NCBI RefSeq assembly: GCF_004216695.1
Contig: NZ_SGXC01000002.1
Span: forward strand, 868,001-932,000
DNA: 64,000 bases
Reading direction: 5' to 3'
Origin: Pigmentiphaga kullae
GTDB taxonomy: Bacteria; Pseudomonadota; Gammaproteobacteria; Burkholderiales; Burkholderiaceae_B
Position numbers and translations under genes: made by a program. The stretch's first letter is position 1, and every line of letters begins with the position of its first letter. The notes beneath the pieces were generated by a model. That model had not been told where the DNA came from. It was given only the letters and a program-made list of their open reading frames with translations, and did not search any database. This document shows positions 63,082 through 64,000 of the stretch, one piece after another.

Positions 63082-64000
63082 TCCTCGTCCCCCTCGTCCA
63101 GGTAGTCGTCCGCCTCCTGCCCGTCATCGTCCCAGGCGATCACGCGCACGACGGCCTGCATGTCGTCCGGTACCGGCGCGCGGAACACGCGGGGCCCGCC
63201 CTGGACCGGATCGTCGAATTGCAGCCGGGCCGCGTGCAGCATCTGCCGCCCGGCGGGCTCCACCGCCTTGCCGCCGTACAGCGTATCGGCCAGCAGCGGA
63301 TGGCCGATGCTGGCCATGTGCACCCGTATCTGGTGGGTGCGGCCGGTTTCCAGGCGGCATTCGACCTCGGTCACCGGCATGCCGCCGTGCGCCCGGCCCT
63401 GGCGCAGGGGCTCGAAATGGGTGATGGCCGGCTTGGCGGCGATGGGCCGCTCCACGCTCATGCGCACCGGCACGCGCGGATCCCGCCCGATGGGCCGGTC
63501 GATGGTGCCGCCGCGCCGCACGTGGCCCGACACCAGCGCCAGATAGCGCCGTCCCACGGTGCGGGCCTGCAACTGCCGCACCAGCGAGGTCTGCGCCGTA
63601 ATGGTGCGCGCCACCACCATCAACCCCGAGGTATCCTTGTCCAGCCGGTGTACGATGCCGGCACGCGGTACCTGGGCCAGCTCGGGGTAGCGGTGCAAGA
63701 GGCCGTTGAGCAGCGTCCCGTGCCAGTTGCCCGCCCCCGGATGCACCACCAGGCCGACCGGCTTGTCGACCACGATCCAGTCGGCGCTGTCGGCCACGAC
63801 CGGAAAATCGATGGCTTCCGGCGTGAAGGCCAGCGACTCGGGCGCCGCTTCCTCCCACACCGTTAGCTGGTCGCCCGGCCCGACCACCTGCCGCACCGAC
63901 GCCTCCTTGCCGTTGACCAGCACCCCGCCGCGCTCGATCCAGCCCTGCAGGCGGCTGCGGGAATGCTCGGGCAGCAGTTGCGCCAGGACCTTGTCCAGGC
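63078..64000 (-). CDS. rluD: Ribosomal large subunit pseudouridine synthase D (5' end outside window)
   Basis: The gene continues past the right edge; the visible part is about 307 codons. It includes an S4-like segment (SRSRLQGWIERGGVLVNGKE) and the catalytic Asp of HRLDKDTSGLMVV. RluD makes the pseudouridines at 23S rRNA positions 1911, 1915 and 1917. The S4 domain shows that the true start lies upstream of the visible sequence. It pairs with pgeF downstream. Confidence 0.94.
   Translation of the reverse strand, partial: LDKVLAQLLPEHSRSRLQGWIERGGVLVNGKEASVRQVVGPGDQLTVWEEAAPESLAFTPEAIDFPVVADSADWIVVDKPVGLVVHPGAGNWHGTLLNGLLHRYPELAQVPRAGIVHRLDKDTSGLMVVARTITAQTSLVRQLQARTVGRRYLALVSGHVRRGGTIDRPIGRDPRVPVRMSVERPIAAKPAITHFEPLRQGRAHGGMPVTEVECRLETGRTHQIRVHMASIGHPLLADTLYGGKAVEPAGRQMLHAARLQFDDPVQGGPRVFRAPVPDDMQAVVRVIAWDDDGQEADDYLDEGDEE

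Overview
This 64 kb window is high-GC, densely coded bacterial chromosome. The gene set points to a betaproteobacterium of the Alcaligenaceae, most likely Bordetella or a close relative such as Achromobacter. The reasons are the conserved thrS-infC-rpmI-rplT-pheS-pheT-ihfA-MerR run, five stand-alone TctC/Bug-type periplasmic binding proteins, a phaC-phaB-phaR cluster and prkA-yeaH-spoVR. I see no phage, insertion sequence or CRISPR array. The genus is inferred from gene content only.

Layout. 1-3.7 kb (+): a secreted beta-propeller protein, a secreted polysaccharide deacetylase and a membrane sterol-desaturase-like protein with overlapping ends, then fabA and a NIPSNAP protein. 3.7-4.1 kb: GC-rich REP-like inverted repeats and a terminator. 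4.1-8.8 kb (-): prkA-yeaH-spoVR stress operon. 9.2 kb: tRNA-Pro(GGG). 9.4-13.9 kb: an Lrp-type regulator divergent from an orphan AceE/MdeB-like 2-oxoacid dehydrogenase E1, then a LuxR-type regulator. 13.9-21.8 kb (-): translation operon, with infC starting at the rare codon ATC. 22.0-25.3 kb: a DNA-binding, catalytically degenerate citrate synthase-like protein divergent from a Bug protein and a class II aldolase. 25.3-28.0 kb (-): two-subunit molybdenum hydroxylase. 28.3-31.1 kb: SDR, Bug protein and AraC regulator. 31.2 kb: tRNA-Val(GAC). 31.3-34.7 kb (-): Bug protein, adenosine deaminase-like enzyme, ispF and ispD. 34.8-39.9 kb (+): mfd, serB and a TetR regulator. 39.9-43.5 kb: alpha/beta-barrel-like protein, Bug protein and SMP-30 lactonase, with a divergent LysR regulator. 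43.7-46.5 kb: isochorismatase-like hydrolase, MFS transporter and AraC regulator, flanked by two copies of a 105-bp intergenic repeat. 46.6-57.2 kb: catabolic cluster (AMP ligase, amidohydrolase, Bug protein, HyuA, HyuB, MmgE/PrpD, acyl-CoA dehydrogenase) facing an IclR regulator, with striking tandem palindromes in the shared promoter. 57.3-64 kb: rimO, phaR-phaB-phaC, a small membrane protein, pgeF and a partial rluD.

The core genes (translation, DNA repair, isoprenoid, serine, fatty-acid and PHB metabolism) are interspersed with small catabolic modules. Each module pairs an uptake receptor with a few enzymes and a local regulator, as expected of an organism that scavenges many organic acids. 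The best candidates for undescribed biology are the citrate-synthase-fold regulator, which has lost its three catalytic residues, and the IclR-controlled 46.6-57.2 kb pathway of unknown substrate.
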